A stretch of DNA of 64,000 bases from Candidatus Dormiibacterota bacterium (GCA_003139695.1 PLJM01000011.1:1-64000); one strand, 5' to 3'. Shown: positions 27,246 to 35,918, counted from the stretch's first letter. Numbers and translations: made by a program. Notes: generated from the letters alone by a model not told the origin.

Positions 27246-27730
27246 TGGCGCGGCTTGATTCCCTGGGCCTTGATGCGCTCCTGCAGGATCATCAAGGCGT
27301 TGAGCAGGTCCTCAGGGCGCGGAGGGCAGCCGGGGATGTAAACGTCGACGGGCACGATCTTGTCGACGCCCTGAAGCAGCGCGTAGTTGTTGAACACCCC
27401 ACCGGTCGATGCGCACGCGCCCATCGAGATGACCCACTTGGGCTCTGGCATCTGGTCGTAGACGGTACGCAGCACCGGCGCCATCTTTTGAGATACGCGG
27501 CCGGACACGATCATGAGGTCCGACTGTCGAGGCGAGGCGCGCATCGCCTCCGAACCGAACCGTGCGATGTCGACGCCCGCGGTTGCCGTGGCGATCATCT
27601 CGATGGCGCAGCACGCGAGGCCGAACTGGGCCGGCCACACTGAGTTCCCGCGTCCCCAACCGACGAGCTTGCCCAGCGTGGTGGTCAGGACGTTCTGTCC
27701 CATCGGGTCGAGCATTTCCTCTAGTCCCAA
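27242..27730 (-). CDS. nuoB: NADH-quinone oxidoreductase subunit B (N2 cluster)
   Basis: Holds the terminal N2 4Fe-4S cluster next to the quinone site. The 162-aa protein has the tandem cysteines in GLACCAIEM, then GACASTGG and [15 protein letters not shown]. The start overlaps the end of nuoA by ten bases, and the stop overlaps the nuoC start by four bases. Confidence 0.96.
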   Translation of the reverse strand: MGLEEMLDPMGQNVLTTTLGKLVGWGRGNSVWPAQFGLACCAIEMIATATAGVDIARFGSEAMRASPRQSDLMIVSGRVSQKMAPVLRTVYDQMPEPKWVISMGACASTGGVFNNYALLQGVDKIVPVDVYIPGCPPRPEDLLNALMILQERIKAQGIKPRQ

Positions 27731-28077
27731 TCAAGGCCTCCCTTGCGCCAGATGTGAGCCAGTGCGATGAGCAGGATGCCCATGAAGACGAACATCTCGA
27801 TGAGGCCGAACCATTTGAGCTGCCGCATGATCACCGCCCACGGGTAGAAGAACACCGACTCGACGTCGAAGATGATGAAGAGCATCGCCGTGAGGTAGAA
27901 GCGAACCGAAAGCCGTTTGTGGGCGGGTGTGTCGGTGACGATGCCGGACTCGTACGGGGCGAGCTTCGATTTGTGCGGCTTGTTGGGCCCCAGCACAAAG
28001 CTGAGGGTGACCAATGCGCCAATCAAACCGAGAACTATCAGTACGAAGATCAGGAGCGGGACGTAGCTCTCGAGCAA
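27721..28077 (-). CDS. nuoA: NADH-quinone oxidoreductase subunit A
   Basis: First gene of the complex I operon. The 118-aa protein has three membrane helices and the family motifs KLAPYESGI and [22 protein letters not shown]. The frame begins with a TTG at 28077; no ATG is available before the first helix ([14 protein letters not shown]). All 14 subunits A to N follow in the canonical order with four- to ten-base overlaps at most junctions, so the operon is a single tightly coupled unit. Confidence 0.93.
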   Translation of the reverse strand: MLESYVPLLIFVLIVLGLIGALVTLSFVLGPNKPHKSKLAPYESGIVTDTPAHKRLSVRFYLTAMLFIIFDVESVFFYPWAVIMRQLKWFGLIEMFVFMGILLIALAHIWRKGGLDWD

Positions 28078-28088
28078 ATTTCCGTAGC

Positions 28089-28164
28089 GGCCTCAGTCAA
28101 CGGGGACTTTATGGAACGAGGATTAATTCTATTCGGGTGTTGAGAAACGCCGTTGACTCAGGCC
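28089..28164. promoter_or_regulatory. Inverted repeat pair in front of the nuo operon
   Basis: GGCCTCAGTCAACGG at 28089-28103 and CCGTTGACTCAGGCC at 28150-28164 match in 14 of 15 positions as inverted repeats. They flank 46 bp that include an AT-rich patch (GGATTAATTCTATTC), the probable nuoA promoter core. The distal arm overlaps the last codons of the Kelch gene. It could be a paired operator site, or a long-loop hairpin ending the Kelch transcript. Confidence 0.45.
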
Positions 28165-29252
28165 GGCAAGCCTCCGAGCTGCGACCAGGTCACTCCGTTC
28201 CAACCCCATGTGTTCGTCGGATCGGCGCTGCCGAATGGAAAGCCACCGGCGAACACCACCAATGAGTGACCGGCGTCGTACGTCAACCCGTATCCATCAC
28301 GAGGTGGGGGTGATGCCGCCGGCGCAAGGCGCGTCCAGCTGCTCCCGTTCCACGTCCACGTGTCCATCGTGTCGTCGGCCGGCGCCGCCGAATGCTGCAC
28401 AGGCATGACGAAGACGATCACCTTGCGCGCGGGGTCGTACACCATGGGCTCGGGGAAGGGCGTCGCCTCGTCAAGCACCGGTGGAGTCGTGGCGGGATGC
28501 CGCTGCGTCCAGCTGGTCCCGGCCCACGTCCAGGTGTCACTGAAGCCGCCGAACCCTCCGTAAAGGACAGCGTTTCCCCGCGCGACGTCGAACGCAAGTC
28601 GTGCGAACTGGCGCGGCGGCGGCGAGATCGCCGGTGACAGCCGGGTCCAATCCGCGCCGTTCCACACCCACGTGTCATTCAGCTCTCCGCCGTCGAAGCC
28701 GCCGAACAGCAATATCAAATGACGGACCGGGTCGTAGGTCATCGCGGCGCCGGTGCGTGGTGAGGGGCTGTGAGCCGGGCACACCGCATGCCAGGCGCCA
28801 TTCCACAGCCACGTGTCGCCGCGATACACGCCGGTCTTGTCGCCGCCGAACAGCACGACGACGTGGTGCTGGGGATCGTCGGCCAGCGCGGCGCCCGCTC
28901 GGGTTGAGGGCATGGCGTTCGACTGTTTTCGGGTCCACTGAGCGCCGTCCCAGACCCACGTGTCGTTGCTGATCGTGGCCCCCAGGCCGCCGAAGAGAAG
29001 GACCTGGGACCGGGTCGAGTCGTACGTGATGTTCGTCGCGCGCGGCCACAGCGGCGCGCTCACCAGGCTCGAAGCGGAGGGGCATGGGATCGCGGTGGGG
29101 GAGGCCTCAACGGATGGGGTGGGGGTGGGTGAGGCGACTGGGCTCGCGATGGGCGACGGAGTCGGCGTTGGAGTGGGTATCGTCGCCAGCGGTTGGTTGT
29201 TGCTGCAAGCCGCGCAGAGCACTAAGACGCAGAGGAGCCCGAAGCGCTTCAG
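28158..29252 (-). CDS. Kelch-repeat lipoprotein
   Basis: A secreted lipid-anchored beta-propeller protein. Six repeats with the Kelch-like pattern LLFGG...NDTWVWNG..W run through the chain, enough for a six-bladed propeller. A Pro/Thr/Ser-rich linker (TPTPTPSPIASPVASP) separates it from the anchor. The only standard start (GTG at 29222) leaves a signal peptide with no basic end; reading from the CTG at 29252 gives KRFGLLCVLVLCAAC, a complete lipoprotein signal with its lipobox cysteine. That CTG overlaps the osmC stop codon (CTGA). It is downstream of osmC on the same strand. The ligand is unknown. Confidence 0.75.
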   Translation of the reverse strand: MKRFGLLCVLVLCAACSNNQPLATIPTPTPTPSPIASPVASPTPTPSVEASPTAIPCPSASSLVSAPLWPRATNITYDSTRSQVLLFGGLGATISNDTWVWDGAQWTRKQSNAMPSTRAGAALADDPQHHVVVLFGGDKTGVYRGDTWLWNGAWHAVCPAHSPSPRTGAAMTYDPVRHLILLFGGFDGGELNDTWVWNGADWTRLSPAISPPPRQFARLAFDVARGNAVLYGGFGGFSDTWTWAGTSWTQRHPATTPPVLDEATPFPEPMVYDPARKVIVFVMPVQHSAAPADDTMDTWTWNGSSWTRLAPAASPPPRDGYGLTYDAGHSLVVFAGGFPFGSADPTNTWGWNGVTWSQLGGLPA

Positions 29253-29665
29253 GTGTTCTTTCGCTTGTGCTCAATTGGGACCCCGTGGCTCAGGGTCGCG
29301 TGGATGGGGCAGTAGCGGTTGCAGGCAAGCTCGATCGCCTCGTCCACCATCTTCTTGTCGAAGTCTCCCGACCATCCGGTGACGAATGTGATGTCGATCT
29401 TGGTGAAGCGGCGCGGCCACTCCTTCTCCTGCTCGCCCTCCACCTCGACCTCCAGGGACGCGAGCGGCTGCTTGAACTTCTTGAGGAGAAGGACGACGTT
29501 GAGCCCTGTGCAGCTGCCGAGGGCGCCCAGCAACATCTCGGTGGGTCGCATCGCGGCGTCATCGCCGAAGACCGGGGGCTCGTCGATGCTGGCTGTGTGG
29601 CCCGACGCCGATTCGATGTCGAACTTGACCTTGTGACCGGTCCAGCGGGCGATTGCCTTGGCCAT
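29249..29665 (-). CDS. OsmC family peroxiredoxin-like protein
   Basis: A 138-aa OsmC/YhfA-type protein, probably a thiol-dependent hydroperoxide reductase or related stress protein. The start MAKAIARWTG at 29665 is preferred over the long upstream frame. Key features are RPTEMLLGALGSCTGLNVVLLLKK, containing the first redox cysteine, and AIELACNRYCPIHATL, with the second cysteine in the usual RYCPI context. A TATCGT -10 box sits eight bases before the ATG, and dedA is divergent 34 bp away. The Kelch lipoprotein follows with an overlapping start. Confidence 0.85.
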   Translation of the reverse strand: MAKAIARWTGHKVKFDIESASGHTASIDEPPVFGDDAAMRPTEMLLGALGSCTGLNVVLLLKKFKQPLASLEVEVEGEQEKEWPRRFTKIDITFVTGWSGDFDKKMVDEAIELACNRYCPIHATLSHGVPIEHKRKNT

Positions 29666-29673
29666 TGGTCCGA

Positions 29674-29690
29674 ACGATAGCTCGTATCTT
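29674..29690. promoter_or_regulatory. Back-to-back -10 boxes for osmC and dedA (leaderless)
   Basis: TATCGT on the minus strand (29674-29679) is eight bases before the osmC ATG. TATCTT on the plus strand (29685-29690) is nine bases before the dedA ATG. The two boxes are only five bases apart, so one polymerase would block the other. Confidence 0.5.
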
Positions 29691-29699
29691 GGCCCGCGG

Positions 29700-30479
29700 A
29701 TGAGCAAGGCAACGGAGCCGGAGAGCGTGTTCGGCCGATCGACACGGTGGCGAGTCGTCGGCGGGGTCGGCCTGCTGATCGTCGTGATCGTGGTGATGTG
29801 GCTGCTGATCGAGCACGACGCCTCCGGCGAGCTGCCGGGCACGGACCGATCGATTGGAGAGATCCTGCGTAACGAAGGCTATCTCGTCGGGTTCGTCCTG
29901 ATCTATATCGAAGAGTCAGGCGTCCCGCTCTTCATCCCGGGCGACGCCTTCCTTCTTTATGTGGGGCATCGGCTGCCGCACAACTTTCCCATCCTTTTCG
30001 CCGCCTGGCTCGGCTTCACGCTCGCGGTCACACTCGGCGCCACGAACCTCTATCTGCTGTCGCGCCGGTACGGCCGCCGCCTGCTGCAGCACCGCTTCGC
30101 CCGATTCCTGGAGCTGACACCGGACCGCCTGGACCGCGCCGAAGGATGGTTTGCGAGGTTTGGGCCGTGGACTTTGATCTTCGGCCGCCACATCCCGGGA
30201 TTTCGAGTGCCGCTCACCGTGGCCGCCGGCATCCTCAAGCTTCGCTACCGCATCTTCGCCATCAGCGTTGCGATATCGAGCGCGGCGTGGGCCGCAGTGT
30301 TTCTGCTGCTCGGCGTGCTGTTCGGAGACAGCCTCGAACGCTCCATCCGCTCGAGCCCGCTGATCTATGGGGGCAGCGCCGCGATGATCGTGTTGGTGGT
30401 CGTCGGTGTCGCCTTCCTCCGCTCGCGGCGGGTCCGGGGGGAGCGCCGGGATCTGGCTCCGCCAGGCCCGCCGCCTTAA
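29700..30479 (+). CDS. DedA family membrane protein
   Basis: A 259-aa integral membrane protein of the DedA/SNARE-associated family, members of which act in membrane homeostasis and lipid-carrier recycling. Motifs are EESGVPLFIPGDAFLLYVGH near residue 75, the glycine-rich LGATNLYLLSRRYGRRLL, and the family signature FGRHIPGFRVPLTVAAGILKLRYR, with the conserved arginine and proline. About five or six hydrophobic segments are seen. The ATG at 29700 is used because a -10 box precedes it; an in-frame start at 29658 lies inside osmC. A G6/C6 hairpin follows the stop codon. Confidence 0.85.
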   Translation: MSKATEPESVFGRSTRWRVVGGVGLLIVVIVVMWLLIEHDASGELPGTDRSIGEILRNEGYLVGFVLIYIEESGVPLFIPGDAFLLYVGHRLPHNFPILFAAWLGFTLAVTLGATNLYLLSRRYGRRLLQHRFARFLELTPDRLDRAEGWFARFGPWTLIFGRHIPGFRVPLTVAAGILKLRYRIFAISVAISSAAWAAVFLLLGVLFGDSLERSIRSSPLIYGGSAAMIVLVVVGVAFLRSRRVRGERRDLAPPGPPP

Positions 30480-30496
30480 GGGGGGTGTCCCCCCTC
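30480..30496. terminator. GGGGGGTGTCCCCCC hairpin after dedA
   Basis: A short 6-bp G/C stem directly follows the dedA stop codon. No U tract follows, so it may be a weak terminator or a REP-type hairpin like the one inserted in nuoC. Confidence 0.4.
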
Positions 30497-30523
30497 AGGC
30501 AGAAGTCAGAAGTGGACCAGCCC

Positions 30524-30529
30524 TAAACT
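30524..30529 (+). promoter_or_regulatory. -10 box of the methyltransferase gene (leaderless)
   Basis: TAAACT ends six bases before the GTG at 30536. Confidence 0.45.
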
Positions 30530-30535
30530 CACGCG

Positions 30536-31297
30536 GTGCCCGAAGACGTGCGCGCGCGGTTCGCTCCGGTGGCGGCGAATTACGCGAAGGCTGCGTTTCA
30601 CACCTCGACCGAGCGACTGCGCGAGGTGCTCGAGCTGGCGCAGCCGAAGCCGACCGACCTGGCGCTCGACGTCGCCACCGGCACCGGCAACACGGCGCTC
30701 GCGCTGGCGCCGTTCGTGCGCCGTGTCGTGGGGCTGGACCTGACGCGGGAGATGTTGGCACACGCTTGCCGGCTGACGGCTGAGCGGAGCGTCGCCAATG
30801 CGGAGTGGGTGCTGGGGGACGCGTCGCGTCTTCCTTTCGAGGACGATTCCTTCGACCTGTACACGGTGAGGGCGGCACCACATCACTTCACTGATTTCGA
30901 TGGGTTCCTGAGCGAGGCGATGCGCGTGCTCAAGCCGGGTGCCGGCGCAGCCTTCGCCGATTGCGCTGCGCCGCCTGCCGCTCGCGAGGTTTTGCACGAG
31001 GTCGAGCTGCGCCGCGACCCGTCGCACGTTCGCTCCCTGACGGTGATGGAGTGGACCGAACGGCTCGAGCGAGCGGGCTTCGTGGTCGAGGTCGCCTCCA
31101 GCCGCGAGATGGATTGGGACTTCGAGGACTGGATGGGGAACATGGCGGTCGCGCCAGACCTCGCTGCAGACCTGGCGAGCGTGATCGAGGCCGTGGAGGG
31201 AGAGGCCCGAAAGGAGCTTCACCCCGTGCGCCGCGAGGGCAAGCTGTGGCACGCGTACTGGCACTGCCTGATCCGCGCTAGAAAACCAGGGAGGTGA
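30536..31297 (+). CDS. Class I SAM-dependent methyltransferase (UbiE/Coq5-like)
   Basis: A 253-aa methyltransferase. The SAM-binding motif I is ALDVATGTGNTAL near residue 45, followed by VVGLDLTREMLAHA (acidic ribose-binding position), WVLGDASRLPFEDDSFDL and a motif II/III-like RVLKPGAGAAFAD. This is the pattern of the UbiE/Coq5 and general methyltransf_11 groups. The last third (LERAGFVVEVASSREMDWDFEDWMG) is less conserved. The acceptor is unknown. The GTG start is supported by the -10 spacing and the position of motif I. It is followed by a 172-bp gap before trmI. Confidence 0.8.
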   Translation: MPEDVRARFAPVAANYAKAAFHTSTERLREVLELAQPKPTDLALDVATGTGNTALALAPFVRRVVGLDLTREMLAHACRLTAERSVANAEWVLGDASRLPFEDDSFDLYTVRAAPHHFTDFDGFLSEAMRVLKPGAGAAFADCAAPPAAREVLHEVELRRDPSHVRSLTVMEWTERLERAGFVVEVASSREMDWDFEDWMGNMAVAPDLAADLASVIEAVEGEARKELHPVRREGKLWHAYWHCLIRARKPGR

Positions 31298-31299
31298 GG

Positions 31300-31425
31300 C
31301 CAGAGATGCCGACCGGATCTTCGGCGCCCATGCGGCCCATCTGCGTTGTTGCGACCTCCGTTGCTCGCTTACGCATCCACAGATGCGCGCGCTCCGCTAC
31401 TCGGCCGCGCCTAGCAGCTGGACCA
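31300..31425. other. Non-coding gap with a CATCTG...CAGATG dyad
   Basis: The stretch between the methyltransferase and trmI contains CATCTGCG at 31338-31345 and an inverted CGCATCCACAGATG near 31373-31386. The composition resembles widely dispersed intergenic repeats of the form CATCTGCGTTG...CGCATCCACAGATG. No ORF in it looks real. It may be a degenerate repeat. Confidence 0.25.
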
Positions 31426-31469
31426 CCTGGACACCGAATCTCTCGGCCGGCCCTCCGGCCACACCTCCT

Positions 31470-32285
31470 ATGACCGAATTCGCGGACGGTGAGCTGGTCC
31501 TTTTAGTCGACAAGGTCGGCAGGAAGCATCGCGTGCGGCTCAAGGCGGGGGGGCGCCACTCGCTTCATTCCGGCGCCATCGAGCACGACGCCCTGATCGG
31601 GCGCCAGGAGGGAGTGGTCGTCACCACCCAGCTGGGGGCGCGCCTGCTGGCGGTCCGCCCAACGTTCGCCGAGCAGGTGACGGGGCGGGTGCGGCAGGCG
31701 CAGCCGATCTATCCCAAGGACCTCGGGGCGATCCTGATCAGCGCCGACCTCCATCCGGGCGCCAGGGTCCTGGAGGCTGGGACAGGGACCGGCGCGCTGA
31801 CGCTCGCGGCCTGGCGCGCGGTGGGTCCGAGCGGCCTGGTCGTCTCCTACGAGCAGCGCGAGGAGTTCCTGGAGGCGGCCAGGCGCGGGATCACCGACAC
31901 GCTGGGGGAGCTGCCGCCCAACCTGTTCCTCAAGCTCGGGGACATCTACCAGGGGGTGGACGAGCGCGACATGGACAGGGTGCTCCTCGACCTGCCCGAA
32001 CCATGGCAGGCGATCCCCTCGGTGTGCAGCGCGCTGCGGCCTGGAGGGATCGTGTTCGCCCACTGCCCCAACGTCAGCCAGGTGCAGCGCTTCTTCGAGG
32101 GCCTGCGAGAGGTGCGGGGGTTCGGGATGCTGGAGGTGTACGAGCTGCTGCAGAGGGGGTGGACGGTGCGGGGCCGGAGCCTGCGGCCGTCCCACAGGAT
32201 GGTCGCCCACAGCGGCTTCCTGTGCTTCGCCCGCCGCATCGCGGAAGGTGAGCTGTTCGAACCAGAGGGCGAGGGCTTCAGATAG
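31470..32285 (+). CDS. trmI: tRNA (adenine(58)-N1)-methyltransferase
   Basis: Methylates A58 in the T-loop of tRNAs. The protein is 271 aa from MTEFADGELV at 31470; the frame is open to 31383 but upstream residues look non-coding. The N-terminal beta domain (GELVLLVDKVGRKHRVRLKAGG) precedes the SAM domain with VLEAGTGTGALTLAAWRAVG, VVSYEQREEFLEAAR and the catalytic-region MDRVLLDLPEPWQAIPS, which is the TrmI DLPxPW signature. The C-terminal HRMVAHSGFLCFARRI is typical. TrmI is common in Actinobacteria, Chloroflexi and Deinococcus. One of the paired repeats begins three bases after its stop. Confidence 0.9.
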   Translation: MTEFADGELVLLVDKVGRKHRVRLKAGGRHSLHSGAIEHDALIGRQEGVVVTTQLGARLLAVRPTFAEQVTGRVRQAQPIYPKDLGAILISADLHPGARVLEAGTGTGALTLAAWRAVGPSGLVVSYEQREEFLEAARRGITDTLGELPPNLFLKLGDIYQGVDERDMDRVLLDLPEPWQAIPSVCSALRPGGIVFAHCPNVSQVQRFFEGLREVRGFGMLEVYELLQRGWTVRGRSLRPSHRMVAHSGFLCFARRIAEGELFEPEGEGFR

Positions 32286-32287
32286 CC

Positions 32288-32357
32288 GCCATTCGGGCAC
32301 AAATGGTCGATCCCTCGGCATGCATTCGCGCCTTTTGTGCCCATTTGGTCGGATCCG
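32288..32357 (+). repeat. Paired-palindrome intergenic element, copy C
   Basis: Units GCCATTCGGGCACAAATGG at 32288-32306 and CCTTTTGTGCCCATTTGG at 32331-32348 have centres about 42 bp apart, and each is followed by TGGTCG(G)ATCC. It starts three bases after the trmI stop. It lies in opposite overall orientation to copy D on the other side of mdh. Confidence 0.75.
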
Positions 32358-32508
32358 GTCAGCCAGGTCGACCGGAACCTTCGCCGTCGCGTCGCCGTTC
32401 TAACTGACACGAGGCGCCGCGTTCCACCACAGGTCATGACCACGCCCGCGCAACAGACGGACTCGCGATCGTCGCCGGCGCCTCACCAAGTGCTGCTCTG
32501 CATAGGGC

Positions 32509-32514
32509 TAGCAT
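32509..32514 (+). promoter_or_regulatory. -10 box of mdh (leaderless)
   Basis: TAGCAT ends eight bases before the ATG at 32523, with no Shine-Dalgarno sequence between. Confidence 0.45.
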
Positions 32515-32522
32515 TTGGTCAC

Positions 32523-33530
32523 ATGGCAAATAAAGTCGACGGATCGCGCGCGCCAGTCCACGTAACGGTGACCGGCGCTGCCGGCCAGATCGGCTACTCC
32601 CTCGTTTTCAGGATCGCCTCAGGCCAGCTGCTCGGCCACGACCAACCCATCGTCCTCCGCCTCCTCGAGATCGAGCCCGCGATGAAGGGACTCCAGGGCG
32701 TCGCCATGGAGCTCGACGATTGCGCCTTCCCCCTCCTCACCGAGATCGTCCTAACCAGCAACACGGAAGAGGCTTTCGACGGGACGTCGTGGGCGCTGCT
32801 CGTCGGCTCGGTCCCGCGCAAGGCGGGGATGGAGCGCGGCGACCTGCTTTCGATCAACGGAGGCATCTTTGCGCCGCAGGGCAAGGCCATCCAGGCCAAG
32901 GCGGCCCGCGATGTGCGGGTCCTCGTCGTCGGCAACCCATGCAACACCAACTGCCTGATCGCACGCTCCAACGCGCCCGATATCCCATCCGAGCGGTGGT
33001 TTGCGATGACGCGCCTCGATGAGAACCGGGCCAAGACGCAGCTCGCGAAGAAGGCGGGTGCGCCCGTGGCCTCCGTCACCAACATGGCGATCTGGGGCAA
33101 CCACTCGGCGACGCAGTACCCCGACGCGCGCAACTCGCGCATTGGTGGGCGGCCCGCCTTCGATGTGATCAAGGACCACGCCTGGCTCAAGGGGGACTTC
33201 ATCAGCACGGTCCAGAAGCGAGGCGCTGCGGTGATCGAGGCGCGGGGCCTCTCGTCCGCGGCGTCGGCCGCCAACGCGGTGATCGATTCCGTGAACAGCA
33301 TTCGCACGGCCACACCCCATGGGGACTGGACGTCGCTCGCGGTGTGCAGCAAGGGCGAGTACGGGACACCCGAGGGTCTCCAGTTCGGATATCCCGTCAC
33401 GACCGACGGCACGACGTGGAACGTGGTCGAGGGGCTCGACCACGATGCCGACGCCAAGGAGCGCATCCGGGTCACGACTGAGGAGCTCGTTCAGGAGAGG
33501 GATCTCGTTAAGGCGCTAGTGCCTAGCTAG
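32523..33530 (+). CDS. mdh: Malate dehydrogenase
   Basis: Oxidises malate to oxaloacetate with NAD in the citric acid cycle. The 335-aa protein starts [11 protein letters not shown]. It has the Rossmann motif [19 protein letters not shown], the substrate arginines in [39 protein letters not shown] (second substrate arginine context), and the catalytic histidine in [12 protein letters not shown]. This is the long type related to cytosolic MDH. The frame is open upstream to 32337 but that part overlaps repeat copy C. It is bracketed by repeat copies C and D in opposite orientations and followed by a hairpin repeat. Confidence 0.95.
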   Translation: MANKVDGSRAPVHVTVTGAAGQIGYSLVFRIASGQLLGHDQPIVLRLLEIEPAMKGLQGVAMELDDCAFPLLTEIVLTSNTEEAFDGTSWALLVGSVPRKAGMERGDLLSINGGIFAPQGKAIQAKAARDVRVLVVGNPCNTNCLIARSNAPDIPSERWFAMTRLDENRAKTQLAKKAGAPVASVTNMAIWGNHSATQYPDARNSRIGGRPAFDVIKDHAWLKGDFISTVQKRGAAVIEARGLSSAASAANAVIDSVNSIRTATPHGDWTSLAVCSKGEYGTPEGLQFGYPVTTDGTTWNVVEGLDHDADAKERIRVTTEELVQERDLVKALVPS

Positions 33531-33633
33531 ACGCCCCCTCCGGCGCGCTTTGCGCGCCACCTCCCCGGCAAGCGGGGAGAACAACGGTCGGCTGTTCGCC
33601 GACCTGGCCACCTCCCCGGCAAGCGGGGAGGAC
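33531..33633 (-). repeat. Three-hairpin intergenic repeat, copy 2 (one and a half units)
   Basis: On the minus strand: a CCTCCCCG...GGGGAGG hairpin, a GGTCGGC/GCCGACC hairpin, a second TCTCCCCG...GGGGAGG hairpin, then GGCGCGC-AAA-GCGCGCC and GGAGGGGG. It begins directly at the mdh stop codon and probably forms the 3' end of the mdh transcript. Confidence 0.7.
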
Positions 33634-33640
33634 GAGGCGG

Positions 33641-33709
33641 ATCCGACCAAAAGGGCACGAATGGCGCGATGCAGCCCGGGGATCCGACCATTAGTGCCCA
33701 AATGGCTGG
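33641..33709 (-). repeat. Paired-palindrome intergenic element, copy D
   Basis: Units CCAAAAGGGCACGAATGG at 33647-33664 and CCATTAGTGCCCAAATGG at 33688-33705 have centres 41 bp apart. On the minus strand the spacer reads GGATCCCCGGGCTGCATCGCG, which aligns with the spacers of copies C and E. It abuts hairpin repeat copy 2. Confidence 0.75.
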
Positions 33710-33751
33710 TACGGCTTGCGCCGCCCGCCGCCCGTGCGCGGGTGGCCCACC

Positions 33752-33757
33752 TATCCT
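33752..33757 (+). promoter_or_regulatory. -10 box of the fused chelatase I/D gene (leaderless)
   Basis: TATCCT ends six bases before the ATG at 33764. Confidence 0.5.
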
Positions 33758-33763
33758 GAATCA

Positions 33764-35860
33764 ATGAGCGTCACGCTCGATCGCCACGTCTTCCCCTTCA
33801 CCGCCATCGTCGGGCAGGAGTCGATGAAGCTTGCCCTCATCCTCAACGCCATCGTGCCCACCATCGGCGGTGTGCTGATACGTGGCGAGAAGGGAACCGG
33901 CAAGTCGACCGCGGTCCGCGCCCTGGCGAGGCTGCTGCCCGAGCACCTCGTGGTCGAGGGCTGCCACTTCGGCTGCGACCCCGACGACCGCGGCGCTCTG
34001 TGCGCCGAGTGCCGCCAGCGTCTCGCCCACGCCGGCGTCCTGCCCTCGCACAAGCGCCGCATGCGCGTGGTCGAGCTGCCGATCAACTCCTCCGAGGACC
34101 GCGTGGTCGGCACGATCGACATCGAAGCCGCGCTGCGCGCAGGCGCGAAGCGCTTCGAGCCCGGCGTTCTGGCCGAGGCCAACCGCAACATCCTCTATGT
34201 CGACGAGGTCAACCTGCTGGACGACCACCTGGTCGACGTCCTGCTCGACGCCGCGGCGATGGGAGTCAACGTGGTGGAGCGAGAAGGCGTCTCGTTCGCA
34301 CACCCCTCGCGCTTCATCCTCGTCGGCACGATGAACCCCGAGGAGGGAGAGCTGCGACCTCAGCTCCTCGATCGCTTCGGCCTGTGCGTCGACATCGAGG
34401 GGATCCGCGACCCCGACCAGCGCGTGCTGATCTCGGAGCGCGACGCCGCTTTCAAGAAGGGCGACCACGAGTTCGCCACCGAGTTCGCAGCCGCCGACCA
34501 CAACCTTTCGCGTGCCCTCGTCGAGGCGATCGTCGCGGTCAAAAAAGTACGCATCACTTCGGCCCAGGCCCGCCTCATCTCCTCGATCTGCGTGGAGGCC
34601 GAGGTGCTCGGCCATCGTGCCGACGTCGTCATCGACCACGCCGCCCGCGCGCTCGCCGCGTACCGGCGCCACGCCACACCCAACCGCGACGACATCTACG
34701 ACGCCGCCGCGCTCGCGCTCGCCCATCGCGCGCGCCAACCCTTGCGCCGCGACGAGGAGGAGACCACCTCGCCCGAGCAGGGCGACAAACAGGAAGGCTC
34801 CAAGGAGTCCGAGTCGGATTCGGGTGAGCCGCAAGCCTCGGAGAGCGACTCGGCCTCGGACTCCACCGCCGAGCAGAGCTCGAGCGCAGCCGACTCGGGC
34901 CAGCAGTCCGCAGGCAGCGACCAGGGGATGACGACGGGTGGCGCGAGCGGCAGCGAGTCCTCGCCGGATGCGACCGAGCTGTTCAACCTGAAGCGCATCG
35001 ATCTGCCGAGGCAGCGACGGATCAGAAAGCAGGGCGGCAAACGCTCGACCAGCCAGACCGCCGACCGCCGCGGCCGTTACGTGCGCGCGCAGCCCAGGGC
35101 CAAGGTCAACGACCTGGCCATCGATGCCACGGTGCGCGCTGCTGCGCCGATGCAGGTCGACCGCGGTCGCCTGCCCGGTGAGCGGTTGAAGCTCGAGCGC
35201 GACGACCTTCGCCAGAAAGTTCGCGAAAGGAAAATCGGCAACCTCATCGTGTTCGTCGTCGACGCCTCGGCCTCGATGGACGCCGAGCAGCGCATGGCCG
35301 CGACCAAGGGAGCGATCCTCTCTCTGCTCCAGGACGCCTACGTCCGGCGGGACCGCGTGGCCGTCGTCATCTTCAAGAACCGCACCGCCGAGGTGGTGCT
35401 CCGTCCCACCTCCAGCGTCTCGCTGGCCAGGCGCCGGCTGGAAAAGCTGTCTGTCGGCGGCACCACGCCGCTCACCCATGGCCTCATGGCCGGCTACAAG
35501 GTCGTCAAGACCGAGCTGCTGCGGGACCCGACCATCAGGCCGCTCCTGGTCCTCATCAGCGACGGCCGCGGCAACATCTCGATGTTCAAGGAAGAGCCGC
35601 TGGTCGAGGCGCAGAAGATTGCGGCGATGATCGCCGCGGAGCATATCGACGCGCTGGTCATCGACTCGGCTCGCGATTACAGCCACCTGCCGTCCGTGCA
35701 GCACCTAGCGCGCGTCGCGCCGATGTACCAGACGTACGCGATCAACGCCTGCGCCGACCTCGCCGAGAGGATGGGCGCGCGCTACTACGGGCTGTACGAC
35801 CTGTCTCGCGATGAGATTGCGTCGGCGGTGGAGAGGGAGCTGGGCAGAGGCGGCCGCTGA
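33764..35860 (+). CDS. Fused chelatase ATPase/VWA protein (ChlI-ChlD type)
   Basis: A 698-aa fusion of an AAA+ motor and an integrin-like VWA domain, the arrangement of the 'cobaltochelatase subunit' family related to magnesium chelatase subunits I and D. The AAA+ part (1-~330) has Walker [11 protein letters not shown], a four-cysteine motif CHFGC-X8-CAEC, Walker [13 protein letters not shown] and sensor [21 protein letters not shown] Ser/Glu/Asp-rich linker spans about 345-410. The VWA domain shows the MIDAS motif VVDASASM (DXSXS) and later DGRGN. No large catalytic subunit (ChlH or CobN) is in the window, so the partner may be encoded elsewhere or the role may be different. The start at 33764 has a -10 box six bases before it. 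Confidence 0.85.
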   Translation: MSVTLDRHVFPFTAIVGQESMKLALILNAIVPTIGGVLIRGEKGTGKSTAVRALARLLPEHLVVEGCHFGCDPDDRGALCAECRQRLAHAGVLPSHKRRMRVVELPINSSEDRVVGTIDIEAALRAGAKRFEPGVLAEANRNILYVDEVNLLDDHLVDVLLDAAAMGVNVVEREGVSFAHPSRFILVGTMNPEEGELRPQLLDRFGLCVDIEGIRDPDQRVLISERDAAFKKGDHEFATEFAAADHNLSRALVEAIVAVKKVRITSAQARLISSICVEAEVLGHRADVVIDHAARALAAYRRHATPNRDDIYDAAALALAHRARQPLRRDEEETTSPEQGDKQEGSKESESDSGEPQASESDSASDSTAEQSSSAADSGQQSAGSDQGMTTGGASGSESSPDATELFNLKRIDLPRQRRIRKQGGKRSTSQTADRRGRYVRAQPRAKVNDLAIDATVRAAAPMQVDRGRLPGERLKLERDDLRQKVRERKIGNLIVFVVDASASMDAEQRMAATKGAILSLLQDAYVRRDRVAVVIFKNRTAEVVLRPTSSVSLARRRLEKLSVGGTTPLTHGLMAGYKVVKTELLRDPTIRPLLVLISDGRGNISMFKEEPLVEAQKIAAMIAAEHIDALVIDSARDYSHLPSVQHLARVAPMYQTYAINACADLAERMGARYYGLYDLSRDEIASAVERELGRGGR

Positions 35861-35918
35861 TCGGCCGTAGCCGTACGACCCGAACCACCTCCTTTGCTAG
35901 TGGCGCGGCTCACCCCGG

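Noticed and set aside
33761-35704. 647-codon minus-strand frame opposite the fused chelatase gene
   Set aside because: Antisense shadow of a gene with clear Walker and MIDAS motifs; low-complexity composition.
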